A stretch of 64,000 bases of DNA from Takakia lepidozioides (taxonomy: Eukaryota > Streptophyta > Takakiopsida > Takakiales > Takakiaceae), in assembly GCA_030704615.1 (NCBI GenBank), contig CM060731.1, positions 16,058,001-16,122,000 of the forward strand, given 5' to 3'. Numbering within the stretch: the first letter of the stretch is position 1; every line of letters starts with the position of its first letter. The position numbers were made by a program, and so were the translations under genes. The notes under the pieces are model-generated. The model saw only the letters and a program-made list of their open reading frames with translations, was not told the origin of the DNA and did not search any database. Below are positions 36,480-54,400 of this stretch, one piece after another.

Positions 36480-38435
36480 AAATAGGGTGGAAGAACGCGC
36501 ACTTCTGTAAGCATGATAAAGCAAAGTACATGGAAAGAGCTTCAAAAGTGATGGGCAGTATATCACTTTCTGTGAGCTGAATGCAGCATCAAACAGCAGC
36601 ATCGAGGCGACTGGAATCCTTGTTGCAGAGGAGGTTTTGACAGAGTGCAATGAACTGTACGCATGAAGAAAATTTGTCATTTATAGGGGTTGAAAGTTTC
36701 TGACCAGGGAACTTGGGGTCAATTTTCGCTGTAGGCACTAACACATTTCAATACAGGTGGACACCTATTTCTTCTACCTGAGACTTACAAATAGATTGCT
36801 CTTGCTTAGGGTAAGTGGGAATCAATATAGAAGTCTAATTGGTCCATCTTTCAGAACCTGAAATAGCAGTTTGAGGTCTACTTTTTCTTGCAAGCTGGTT
36901 TCTAGCCTGGCTGGGAATGGCCCATCAGAGGAGGAGGGCACAGTGTTTGACAGTCAAGGTAATCTAGGGGAAGCTAGTTATGTCTGTTGAGGGATTCTGG
37001 GAAGCTTGAAGTCAAAAGACTACTTTCGATTCCCTTGCATTGTTTCGAATGACGAGTGAGTAGTAATGACTAATGACTACAAATGGATGGTTCTTTTATT
37101 GATTTCTAAGCATTATCACTCAACCTGAGTGTTTGGCAGTGCAGTGTTAGGGAGTATTCTTTCACTCACCAAGTCACAAGAATGCACAAAGGCCCAGGCT
37201 AGCACACAATGAACCTAGACCTGTTGGTTTACAGGACAGTGAGAGCCACTGCTTATGACCCCTGACAAGCGTGTTCCAACCTGTACCACCTGCACGCAAT
37301 CCAGGTACAGTGCTGTTATAGAGCCCATGCATCCACAAGGATTCAAGGATTCTAAGAACTGGCCGTTGTCTCTAACGCCCTTAAAATTCAATTCATAGGT
37401 ATAGAAGGCATGCCCAAATCAAGGCTCGGGGGTAAAAGGGCCACTTGCCAGTTTTGCTTTTCCTGAGGAACCTAAGTTTCAAATCTTTGAACTTTCTTAC
37501 CATTTCAACATCTCCTCTTCGACTTTCCTCCTTTTGACTCCTTCTCCTTCCAAAACTCATTGGAGGGAGCTTTGTATTCTTGATTAATGCCACATCGATC
37601 ACACCTCGCTACACATTCAGCCAACAGTTACTCTTACTCACCATAATAATAACGAAAACTATATAGATCATTCAGAGAGTTCCATCCATCCCATGTCCAT
37701 ACGGCATTTGCTGCATTTCACCGCTCTTTCATCGTATGCCAGAACTTACACAATTCAGGGGTCGGCCACTAAGATATAGTTGTCCAATACTTTTGACACT
37801 GACAACATGTTGTCGATAAACACTCATCTCATACCATCTCATAGAAAATGTAATTACCATTGTGTGCCTTTCATAGATTATCTACTGGGTCCAACTTATC
37901 CCACCATCCTCAACTTATGTGCCATCAATAGTGATACCAATTTTTGTGGTTTCAGACCTGTAATTGTTGGATAAAAATCTCATAATGACTGTTCAGGGAT
38001 AGTGAAGTCCAGATTCTTGGAAACAGAACAGCCCTATACGGCCTTCCAGCTACCGCCGGTCACCCTGATTGCTATTTCATTCGCAGGAATGCGACTCCCA
38101 AGCTTTTATGGTAGTGACTTATTTGGTGGAACATGGAATAAGCCACTTTGACAAGTCTTGCAACCCCGCAAGAATGTTATTCCCAGTATGAAGCAAGATA
38201 TCACTTGGAATAGAACACGTAGCTCTGGAGAAAGGCACGGTGTGATACCCTGCATGCACAAATACAGACAAATCCCCACTTTGTTATCCTTCGCAAACAT
38301 GCTGTGGATAGCCCAGCAATTGCAGATCTTGTCACAAATTTTGAGCCTTCTCCAAGCATAAACTCTTCTGTTAAAATTCTGACATTCTTGAGGTACCATA
38401 AAGCGAAAGACTAAAACGTGGGGTAAAATACTAAC
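36480..38435. other. Spacer between convergent PPR and PGI genes
   Basis: Holds the PPR 3' untranslated region and, on the other strand, the PGI 3' end. A last small PGI exon coding a few C-terminal residues probably lies between about 38000 and 38435 but was not located. A minus-strand frame at 37393-37602 is basic and matches nothing known to me. Confidence 0.4.
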
Positions 38436-44537
<6,102 letters not shown>

Positions 44538-46001
44538 GCCCACCACTTCCACCTTCAGTTACTTTAATAATATTTGGTATGCTCTTTCAACTTTGCACTT
44601 GGCTGTCTGCAGCCACTCACATTGAAGATATGTACTGCCACCAAGTCTTGTACTCCCAATTCTTCTTATTAGAAGCTAGAGCAGCCTTGAAACGCGGAAT
44701 AACGAAACTCACTTGACCTAGATTGATTGGTATAAGCTAGATACCTTACAGTGACCCTGCTTCGCCATGCAGCAACACCACATCCCAGCTAAGAGCAGGC
44801 CAAAGGTTTTGTCCCCATCATTCACATATCAAGTTCTGACCAATGTCGCCAGACTGTATGAACTTTTTGGTCTGCAAGAACAGCAAAGTTCACTACAGCA
44901 ATGGTCAGCCTGACACTGCACTGGTTTGTTCCTGCTTACATCGAAACCCACAACGGGACGTGGTGCCAAGGCCACCAAAACAATCCGAAAGTATTTTGGG
45001 ACAGCTTCTTCTTCCTTGAATGTACCTGTTTTACCCGTAAGCAAGGACACTAGAAGTACGATACTCTTGGGAAACCTGGCACTTCATTCCGCACTTACAA
45101 TGCCTTAGGTAGGTGTCGTCGGAATTTCCCTCTGCAATGGCAAAATTTAATTGCGCACTCAGGCACGTAGATTGAATAGCAATGGCTTGGGGCTGTACAT
45201 CGGCTCATGTTGATCCTCTTTGCCAAATTTTGTACCCCCATAACGTCAATTCCAGCTAAAACCTTGAAGCAATCGTCTGGGTAGCTCTGGCCTGGATTTT
45301 GTATGGAGGAAGTTGAGAATCGGGGACCAGACACTGAGGACGAAATCACACGTACACAAAATTCCAAGTGCCCGCGAGCTTCCTCATGGACACGACGCCC
45401 ACATTTCTCAACCGAATCGCCTGATTCTTGTTGCTCTAGAATTATACTGAGCACAAAAAGCGAGGGGTCATATGCCCGAGCTACCAAACATATTAGTATT
45501 AGAAATGTGGCTGTGAGACATTGAAAAGGAGGAGGTGGAAGTCACCTCTCAAAATATGGCTTGCAAGATGTCCGATCTCATGCAAGACCACCACCACTGT
45601 CCCTTTCAACACCACCTCTTCCGAATGCCTGCCAAAGATTACTCCCCTACTCACAAAAGCTTCTCCCCCTCACCCTCTTGCAAGAGCTTCCGTCAGACAT
45701 AAGGGTATCAAATCACTCAAATTGCACTCTTTAATGCTTCCCACTACTCCACTCTGGGGACCACAATTGTCAAGCAAGGCAATTCAAGCTCTTGAATGCT
45801 TGAAATCTCCACTGTGATTTGTCCAAAGAGAGAAGAGAGAAGAGAGATCGAGACGGGCAGTCAAGCACCTGCCACCTTCATCTATCCTATTTCTCTCACA
45901 TTTACATCCATCTGAATTTCATCCGTCCGCCTATTCCCAAGACTTTTTTAAGAGAAAATATTATCGAAGGCCAAGGAAATATCTCCAAGAAAAAACTTGC
46001 G
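44538..46001. other. PGI upstream region with an unexplained minus-strand frame
   Basis: Should contain the PGI promoter and leader. A minus-strand open frame listed separately (45095-45487) precedes further exon-like sequence at 45050-44926 and 44876-44822. No repeat family recognised. Confidence 0.4.
44822..45530 (-). CDS. Possible unidentified multi-exon gene upstream of PGI
   Basis: A frame ending at 45095 reads plausibly as protein: a hydrophobic stretch (TATFLILICLVARAYDPS), then EKCGRRVHEEARGHLEFC, then PGQSYPDDCFKVLAGIDV. Downstream on the same strand KTGTFKEEEAVPKYFRIVLV...VVGFD ends at a good donor (GTAAGC), and in matching phase TKKFIQSGDIGQNLICE follows a TTGCAG acceptor and ends in a stop. 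The link between the first frame and these two pieces could not be phased and no start codon is convincing. No family recognised. It may be a decayed gene fragment or chance. Confidence 0.25.
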
Positions 46002-46009
46002 GAAAGGAC

Positions 46010-47371
46010 CAGTGTTGTACTGGTATGTGCCAATAGGCCGGGGTATGTGCACTGGTATGAGTAAGGGTATTGTAGAACATACCAGTTGGGTATGTCTTGG
46101 GGCATATACCCCAGCTATACCATGGACCCGGGTTTTGACCACTGGACCTACCTACCTACCTACCATACCAGTCTACTTTCATAGACCCGTATTGAGGATT
46201 GATGAACCCAAGCTAGCATGGGTATGTGTAATGATACAATAGGGGTAGAAGGTATGGCGTACAATGATCAGCTACAAGGTACAATATGCAGGATTTCTTC
46301 AGTTTTTGTCATCATGGCATCCAGCTTTTCTCCCATTTGTTACAATCCAGCCTTACAATACAAAGACCCTCACTAATTTATGAGCAATACAAATTAGTTT
46401 GCATGGGCATGTGTGATTGCAATTTTTTTTGCCTTTTGTATGTTGATCTCAATCTGGTTTTAATTTCACAGTATGATGACTGTTAGGGTATACCATACCA
46501 TTGCACATGCTCCCCCCATATGTCATTTGAGTTTTTGCCATACCCATGCCCGGACCAGGGTGTTTCAAAATTGGCAATACCCATACCCATTGTACCGTCC
46601 AGCGTCTTTTTTTTGGCGAATTTTCACCAAATGGCGACCTCAAAAAATAGAAAAGAATATTTCGTTCCACGTATTTTCATGGATGAAATCGCCAAATTTC
46701 TCCAAAAATAATAATAAAAAGGGATGAATTTGCCAAATATGGATGATACAGAGATTAGGCATATATTATGTTCATCCATTCAAATTAGGACAGAATCATC
46801 CACATCCATAATTGCATCCATTGTAGCCACTTGTGCTATTTTCCGAATTAACAAAAAAAAAACTCTGCTACCGTCCCTAATAATTATTAAAAACTAAACG
46901 AGTCGGTTAGGCACGTTTCTCAAACCATTTCCACATTAGGCATCTTCATGCTATGAAATATTCTGTTGCAAATTCCCTGTTTTTTCATGGATGAAATAGT
47001 CAAATTTCTCCAAATGAAAAATAAATTATGGATGAATTTGCCAAATATGGATGATATAATGGATTTTATGTACGGACATGGATGATTCTGTCCTAATTTC
47101 AATGGATGAACAGAATGTATGGCTATTTTTTGCCAAACTCTGTAGCCACTCGCGCTTTTTTTCAAATTCCAGATAAAAAAACACTGGTTTCCGTGCAATT
47201 AGGCCAAATTTTGAAAAAATCCCAAAACGCGTTAGGCACTTTCAATTTGAATTAATTATCACCTAAATGGTTGATAAGACGGTATAACCTACCCTGGCCA
47301 GTCCTAATCTACCCCAGCCCCAAGTTGGACCTACCAGTACATGTCAAAATGGACATACCAGTACAACACTG
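46010..47371. mobile_element. Non-autonomous hAT element, family 2 (1362 bp)
   Basis: Terminal inverted repeats CAGTGTTGTACTGGTATGT at both ends and a perfect 8-bp target duplication gaaaggac (46002-46009 and 47372-47379). The first eight bases match family 1 but the rest differs, so this is a separate family. The interior has subterminal repeats of GGTATG/CATACC, and two diverged copies of a segment with GGATGAATTTGCCAAATATG (about 46660-46820 and 46980-47110). No transposase frame found. Confidence 0.92.
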
Positions 47372-47379
47372 GAAAGGAC

Positions 47380-47606
47380 TCCCTGCATTGCTGTCTATTT
47401 CTGATGAGGCAACCCCTTCCGTATCTTTCTCTTTTTCTTAAAGTTGGATGGCCATGGGACCCATTTTTTATTTTCCTGTGAAACACAATATTTAGCTATA
47501 TATATTTATATTTTATATAAATATATTTATAACAATTTATATTTATATTTATATATTTAGTTATATATATATTGACATTCTACATAAGTTAGTAAGTATC
47601 CAGGGG
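47380..47606. other. AT-rich spacer
   Basis: Between the hAT element and the retroposed copy. 47490-47580 is almost entirely TATATTTATATA-type sequence. No gene. Confidence 0.6.
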
Positions 47607-48348
47607 CCTCTGTCCCCTGTTTTTTTTTTTTTTTATAGACAGTTTTAGAGAACATGGACGTGGCCCTGGAAACTTTATTAATAAGGTAAAGAAAAAATAA
47701 CCTTACAAAGAGCCATGAAGGCAGATGATTGAGGTTCCACTCCGAGCGAGAAACACATAAGGAAAGGAGAAAGTTCTAAGAGCCAAAGAAGATGGCAACA
47801 GCCAGCCGCTGCAAGAGATGCCCACATATTCTACAAAGCATTCATAACAACAAGAGCCTAAACTACAAGTTATTCCGAAGGCTTTGCCGAAAGAACAGAG
47901 AATAGAAGAGAGAATAGAACTACATGATATCCCTTTTCCTTTTAGGAGCCTCAAACGAGAGTTGAGCTTTCGATTTCCCCTTTCTGAGGCTACGCCAGTG
48001 CCTCCATTTGACTTCAGCTTCATCAGTCCAAAGGGAGAAATGCGAGCACTAACTGAGCTGCTAACAGGGTGGGAGACATTCTTCCCACTTGACTTTGGTA
48101 TCCGATATTCTCCTATAGAACACCCCACCTTTTACCCAAGAACTGTTGAAGGCAGTGATGAGCTGGGCTCTCCTCCTGATTCCACACTTTGGAAGAGCTG
48201 AAACAAGGGTCAACCAACATTTACAAGCTTCAGACATGAGGTCTGAGCCAAGTGCATAGCCTTCTGCAAACAGGGCATAGAATTTTGAAACATTACTGAA
48301 CATCTCATTTTCCAGGTTTGCCACAATATAGAACCTCTGTCCCCTGTT
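47607..48348 (-). pseudogene. Retroposed transcript with poly(A) tail and target duplication
   Basis: A direct repeat of 15 bases, CCTCTGTCCCCTGTT, flanks the segment (47607-47621 and 48334-48348). Just inside the left copy is a run of about 14 T, which on the minus strand is a 3' poly(A), with AATAAA (47679-47674) about 40 bases upstream of it. These are the marks of a cDNA copied and inserted by LINE machinery. The minus-strand content has two overlapping open stretches (48324-48061 and 48128-47703) including VSALPKCGIRRRAQLI and SSWVKGGVFYRRISDTKVKW, but no single full frame. The source transcript is not recognised: it could be a processed pseudogene or a SINE-like non-coding RNA. Confidence 0.75.
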
Positions 48349-49055
48349 CTTTAAGAAAAAAGAAAAAAATTGAGTTATAGTTTTATTTTTCCATAAAGTT
48401 ATGGGTTATTGTACTGAGAATTGCTAAATATATTAAAGAAAGAATTTTCTTAAAAATTTATATTAATTTTTTCTCATTTTCCTTAAGGCCCCAGAGAAAA
48501 AAAAATTAAGAAGCGGCCATGGAAAAAATAAGGATATAGAAAGCATAAGCAACTCCGACCACAAGACTGAAGCTATGCAGCTTGTCTAAATAAACTAGGA
48601 GCCTACAACCCCCCCTCCAAAAAGCAAGACGAGAGATAAATATATCGCTCCGTAAACATGACGAAGCTTCTCAAAATTCAGGTGTGCCTTGATTTTGGAG
48701 TTTCAAGTTTCAATTCTTCTTGCTCAATTAATTTGATCGCAAACTGCAAACTGCGGTTTCCACCTAAGCGTGCAATACAATCTGGGACTCCGCTCCTTTT
48801 CAAAAAAACAAAAGAATTGCTGCAGAGGGAAAGCATTATCAAAGGAGGACACATGATACCCCCTGGGAAAAACCATAATAATTCTCTAAAACAGTATAAG
48901 ATTATCTACTTAAGAACAGATCATTAAAAAAAAAATCATTTCAATAAATATCGAGGGCTTCCCGGATCCCTTTCAAAAAAGAAAAAAGAAAAAAGAAAAA
49001 TCATAGTATGAAAGTATACAAGACAGTGTTAATAAATGGATGACTTTCATCCACA
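48349..49055. other. AT-rich spacer
   Basis: A/T homopolymer-rich DNA (48350-48520) followed by low-complexity sequence. No gene recognised. It ends where the tandem array begins. Confidence 0.5.
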
Positions 49056-49059
49056 GGGG

Positions 49060-49812
49060 AGAAACAAAAAGAAAAGTAACTATTGGATTTACAGAAGTAA
49101 AAATGGAAAGGAATGGAGAGGAGTGAGGACTGTAGGTAAAAGTAAGAAAAAGTAAAGTTTGTTTAACGTCCAATGAATTTACAGAGCCTACTGCTCCAAC
49201 ACACAAAAAAGAAAGAAAAAGGAGGGGGGTGAGGACGGTAGGTAAAGTAAAAACAGTAAAGATTGTTTAACATCCAATGAATTTACAGACCGTACTGCTC
49301 CAACACACAAAAAAGAAAGAAAAAGGAGGGGGTGAGGACGGTAGGTAAAGTAAAAACAGTAAAGATTGTTTAACGTCCAATGAATTTACAGACCGTACTG
49401 CTCCAACACACAAAAAAGAAAGAAAAAGGAGGGGGGTGAGGACGGTAGGTAAAGTAAAAACAGTAAAGATTGTTTAACGTCCAATGAATTTACAGACCGT
49501 ACTGCTCCAACACACAAAAAAGAAAGAAAAAGGAGGGGGGTGAGGACGGTAGGTAAAGTAAAAACAGTAAAGGTTGTTTAACGTCCAATGAATTTACAGA
49601 GCCTACCGCTTCAACACACAAAAAAGAAAGAAAAAGGAGGGGGGTGAGGACGGTAGGTAATGTAAAAACAGTAAAGGTTGTTTAACGTCCAATGAATTTA
49701 CAGAGCGTACTGCTCCAACACACAAAAAAGAAAAAAAAAGGAGGGGGGTGAGGACGGTAGGTAAAGTAAAAACAGTAAAGATTGTTTAACGTCCAATGAA
49801 TTTACAGAGCCT
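49060..49812. repeat. 104-bp tandem repeat array, about seven direct copies
   Basis: The landmark GTGAGGACGGTAGGTAAAG recurs at 49229, 49332, 49436, 49540, 49644 and 49748 (103-104 bp apart), with a diverged first copy at 49123. Each unit includes AACAGTAAAGATTGTTTAAC, GTCCAATGAATTTACAG, CTGCTCCAACACACAAAAAA and an AAAGAAAGAAAAAGGAGGGG purine run. Inner copies are nearly identical, so the array is young or homogenised. No reading frame and no promoter evident. Confidence 0.93.
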
Positions 49813-50398
49813 ACTCCCTCCTTTTTCTTTCTTTTTTGTGTGTTGGAGCAGTAGGCATTGGACGTTAAACAATCTTTACTGTTTTTACTTTACCTACCGT
49901 TCTTACCCCCCTCCTTTTTCTTTCTTTTTTGTGTGTTGGAGCGGGTGAGGACGGTAGGTAAAGTAAAAACAGTAAAGATTGTTTAACGTCCAATGAATTT
50001 ACAGAGCCTACTCCCTCCTTTTTCTTTCTTTTTTGTGTGTTGGAGCAGTAGGCATTGGACGTTAAACAATCTTTACTGTTTTTACTTTACCTACCGTTCT
50101 TACCCCCCTCCTTTTTCTTTCTTTTTTGTGTGTTGGAGCGGGTGAGGACGGTAGGTAAAGTAAAAACAGTAAAGATTGTTTAACGTCCAATGAATTTACA
50201 GAGCCTACTCCCTCCTTTTTCTTTCTTTTTTGTGTGTTGGAGCAGTAGGCATTGGACGTTAAACAATCTTTACTGTTTTTACTTTACCTACCGTTCTTAC
50301 CCCCCTCCTTTTTCTTTCTTTTTTGTGTGTTGGAGCGGGTGAGGACGGTAGGTAAAGTAAAAACAGTAAAGATTGTTTAACGTCCAATGAATTGACAG
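49807..50398. repeat. 197-bp higher-order array of inverted half-units (three copies)
   Basis: Landmarks GAGCCTACTCCCTCC at 49807, 50004 and 50201 give an exact 197-bp period. Each copy joins an inverted 104-bp-type unit (CTTTACTGTTTTTACTTTAC, TTCTTTCTTTTTTGTGTGTT) to a direct one (GGTAGGTAAAGTAAAAACAG, TAACGTCCAATGAATTTACA). Each therefore holds a long near-palindrome able to form a hairpin or cruciform. The three copies look identical or almost so. Confidence 0.93.
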
Positions 50399-50525
50399 AA
50401 AGGTGCCTAGTGCCTACACTCAATCGACGGAGAGAGGGGCAGGCCTGCCTGCCTGTTCTTCTCTGCCACCCTCCCTGCCATCTCCGTGTCTTCTAAGCAA
50501 ACCCACACACTCAAGAGAGGGAGAG

Positions 50526-50572
<47 letters not shown>

Positions 50573-51469
50573 CAGGGGTAGCAGGCGGGGGAGGGGAGGG
50601 GAGGGGAGGGGCGGAGGGGAAGAACTGGAGGAGAGAGGGAGGAAGGCGGCCTCTTCTTCCTTCCGCCCGTGAGGCTGCGACTTGCACTCCTTTTTCTGTG
50701 GTCACCTCACGGGTTACTTCGAAGGCGGTATGCGTGTCTGTGTTGGGTTCTTCCAGACTCATTTGGGTTCATAAGATTGGTGGGTTTGTGGCTCGGTGAT
50801 GGTATGGTTGTTTATGCCCTCTGGAATCCAACGGGAAAATAGGTGTCGAAGCTAAATTCCTGAACCGGAAGAATCGCTGAGTTGAAGAAGGAGGACATCT
50901 CTGTGTGGATTACGATGGAAACTTAAGATTACGATGGATACAGGGCTGCACTGGAGGATGGTCCAAGTGCTGTAGTCGAGTGTGGCGCAGACCATCGTAG
51001 CCATTGGCGGATTCCGCTTTTTGTGATATGGGGCGGTGCTTCGTGAGCGATCCCTGCATGAGCTCTCTTCGTTTGCCTGCTGCACGCCAGTGTAGAGGGA
51101 TAGAGGCAGATTACTCTAACAAGCTTGGAACATGCTTGCAACCGACTTTCTTCCAGAGGCTGCTGCTACTGCTCGGTTGAATGAGCCAGTTGGGAGAGGT
51201 TTTTCAATCGTTGTGTTAATGCGAAGCGTCCATGGAACAGGGCTCATGGGATGCTTCAGTCGGTTGCAACTGACGTGACTTCAGCGAGTAAATTTCACAC
51301 AGATTTTACTGCCGATAAAGCCCATGGGAAGACTGAATATTTACCAAGGGAAATAATATAGCAGCGACATAGTCAGCTGTTGATCTGCTCCTTCAACTGT
51401 AAGAAACTTGCATACCTGTTTCAAGCGCGTAAAAACCTAATCACCCTCCACGCACAGCCACAAGCCATA
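50399..51469 (+). promoter_or_regulatory. Probable promoter and 5' leader of the F-box gene, with GA tract
   Basis: About 1.07 kb between the tandem array and the F-box start codon. Contains a GA dinucleotide tract (50513-50571) and GGGGA repeats (50586-50620). GA/CT tracts are common in plant core promoters and 5' leaders, so the transcription start is probably near here. The open frames crossing the tract are low-complexity artefacts. No TATA box could be assigned with confidence. Confidence 0.4.
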
Positions 51470-54400
51470 ATGAAGGAAGACTTAAGTTCAATTGGGGTCT
51501 TAGAACCTCCAGAAGGTCTCCTGCAAGCATTAACAAGCAGAAGAGGAAAAGAAGAGGGAACACATATCACAGATCTACCTGTGGTGGTCTTGGGCTCCAT
51601 CCTGGCTCGCATTGAGGATCCTATAGACATCGTCGCGGTTTTGTGTGCTTGCAGACTGTTTTGGGCTCTTTCCTTGACTGCGCCTTTTCGCCTACGCCTC
51701 AGGCCACGCCAGTCGGAAGAGAGTCTTATCGTGGGGGGAAGCTGCGAAGACTCTGGCAGGTGTATTTCCTCTCAATTTCGACTATTGTTTTGGATTGCAT
51801 GTTCTTACTCAGTTGATAGGTAGGCGTTGCAGTGGAACCGATTAGCTTGGATGGCAATCACATCGTAGGCAAATTGGATCACAGGGTTCCTTTGGGGTGG
51901 GTCACAAAAGCAGATTGGAGAGGCTTAGATAATGACTTCTTCATGTCACAGCAGCAGACTACTTGTGGACATTGTCCACAATATAGCACTCAACTACAAA
52001 TCTTGCAAGACAGTAGACATCTAATTAAGTATCAGCCTTAAGTGCTACTTCTCCTGCACAGCGGGCTGATGTTGGGTTCTTAATGCTAAACCACCAGCCC
52101 TCATTAGGTGCTTGAGATTGTCATAGTGCTCTCATACAGGGGATGACAGTATGGCTACAGGGTTGATTGAGTGCTTGAGAAACGATACCACAGCATGTAT
52201 GGCTCTACCTTCTACCAATCTGACATTCAGATCCATAATGCAGCTAACAACCCAGGTTGACATTGTAGTGCTTACAACAGATGAACATAATTTGGCTACA
52301 GAGTGCACTGTTGATGCTCTTGACCTAGTACAGATATAAACTGGGGATCCACAGTTGCAAGATGACAAACAAGGAGATGCGTGAACACACATAAAAGGGA
52401 GAGGTAGGGACCAGATGTTCTCTGCCCTTTGCAAGACAATTGTTTGTGTGTGAAGAGAGAGAGATATAGAGATGTGTGCAGGTTGTTGCTCGCGGGCTGA
52501 CGGGGCAAATAACATTGGCAGGTTCAGCACACAGGCGGTGGGGCTATGGACCCGAGCTGCACTTTCAGGAATTCGGAGGCATATGCGTGCCACGCGTGAG
52601 CTTGATCTGGCAGGCTGTCCAATTATGGATGATGATGTGACAGCAGTGCTGGCAGACTTGCGGTGCTTGGAGCGGCTTATTCTTGATGGCTGCCAGAAAT
52701 TGTATGCTTCCTTTGCTACTCCCTATAATCTGGTGATGTTGGAGAGTAGAGTCATGAGTAGGCCTTTCAAACAAAGTTTCAATCAGTGCAGAACTTTTTT
52801 CAACAAATAGTTTGTCAGTCACTGCCATGGAGAGTCAGTCAAGTCTGCTCCAGCTCTCAAACCCTGCCTAGGTCCTTCTTTACCCTCTCTGAAGGGGATA
52901 AGGTTGGTGGGCATTACTCTTGCAAAAAGAATTGCCTTTACACACCCTGGAAATGTCTACTCTGGACACTGTTAGCTCTTATGGGTGAATGTGTGTTTTG
53001 TGAACAGAACATCTGCAGTTGCTGATGCACTGGCTGTCTCAGTGAGATCAGGGCCGCGAGCTCTAAGCCTCCAGCGATGTTATAGGCTGGGGCCTGCTGC
53101 AGCAGGCAACCTATTGGCAGCTGCTGCTGCTGACGACTCCCGATTGCATTGCATCTTGTTAAGCCATTTGGACAGGCTCGACCTGCCCAGGGAACCTCCT
53201 TTGTTGGATATCCCAATCAACCAAATTGAGAAGGAAGGTGCTAGTGTTGTAGAGTTTGCCAAGTCCATTGTGAGTGTGAGCTCAGGAGCAGGGTTGCGTG
53301 TGCTTGCTCTTCACAATTGTGGAAGCCTGGGATCCTTCGAGTTGGCTGCTGTGGTAAGACTCTTCTCTCTCTCTCTCTCTCTCTCTCTCACTCACTCACA
53401 CACACACACACATGCGTGCACACACAGCTAGAGACATTGGTTTAGTCTCTTCACAGCTTTTCATGAGTGAATGGGGGATAAACAACCACCTAATGTGCTT
53501 CCACACGGGGCACTTGGGTGTATCTAAGTAGGTTACATGGTTCCTAGATGAACTACAGTTTTAAAGGCGAGTCCCACTATTGGAGCTGCCATCCACAATG
53601 ATACCCAGTTGTGCTCTCTATTCTACCATTCCCCTTCCTCTCTCCTCTCTCTCACCCCAATCTTTTCTGTCTTGCCATTTCTCTCCATGGAAACTTTGTA
53701 TACAGAAACATTTCTAAATAGGCTCATGCTTGCTGGTCTATGCAAGTGCAACTGTTTTGCTAGCATTGTATCACATGCGTCCGGTAGGGACTTAGAAATC
53801 CCAGGGCTGGGTCTGTATGAGTGAAATAGAACATTGGTTATGTCTGGGGTTTGCAGAATGCCATAGTAATAGTCTTCCATATCTAAGGGGTGTACTGGTA
53901 ATATCGGGAAGGAGTCGTCATCCAGCTTTGCCGAGCTGTCACCTTAATGAATGCTGACTCTGCTATTATTTTTTCTGTCTGATGACATGAAGTTCATGTT
54001 GGTGGCAGGCATGCACATGTCCATTGTTGGAGCTGTTGCTCCTGGGGGGCTCAGTCGAGGGCCTGGGGCTTTGCAGGCCTGAAGCATTGCCTCAAGAGAA
54101 GGTAGCAGCAGCAGTGTCCGCCTTGGTTAGAACAACAGAAGCACTTCCAAGAATCCGTGTGCTTGAGATTACATTTTTCACCGCTGCAGTGACCCAAGCT
54201 GTGAGGTGTGTGTGCTTCAGCCCTTGGCATCTCTGTCTTCACCTAGTAGTTGGCTGCTCTCCAGGGGGCCTGCAAAGTTTCATCCTGTTGTGTTGGTAGG
54301 ATTCTCAAAAAATCTACCGAAGTTCTGAAGCAACCCTAAAATCAAACCACATAGAAGTCATGGTGGTGATTCGCAAAATGAGGAGGTAAGGATCTGATAC

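Noticed and set aside
33851-36680. Many antisense frames inside the PPR gene
   Set aside because: They repeat with the PPR modules and are shadows of the sense frame.
38106-38435. About 110-residue C-terminal extension of PGI
   Set aside because: It is unlike any PGI, while a splice donor directly follows the conserved NRYLT; more likely intron sequence.
45521-45790. HEIGH (zinc protease HExxH) text on the minus strand
   Set aside because: The frame is short, begins after a stop, ends about 30 residues later, and lacks the other metal ligands; the complement is a low-complexity CACCACCAC run.
47640-48330. Insertion of organellar DNA
   Set aside because: The text loosely recalls mitochondrial spacer frames, but the poly(A), AATAAA and target duplication fit a retroposed transcript better.
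49060-50398. CRISPR-like look of regularly spaced repeats
   Set aside because: Repeats are 104 bp and contiguous with no unique spacers; this is a eukaryotic minisatellite.
50403-50762. Open frames across the GA tract
   Set aside because: Both strands stay open only because dinucleotide repeats avoid stops; composition is Glu/Arg or Ser/Leu alternation.
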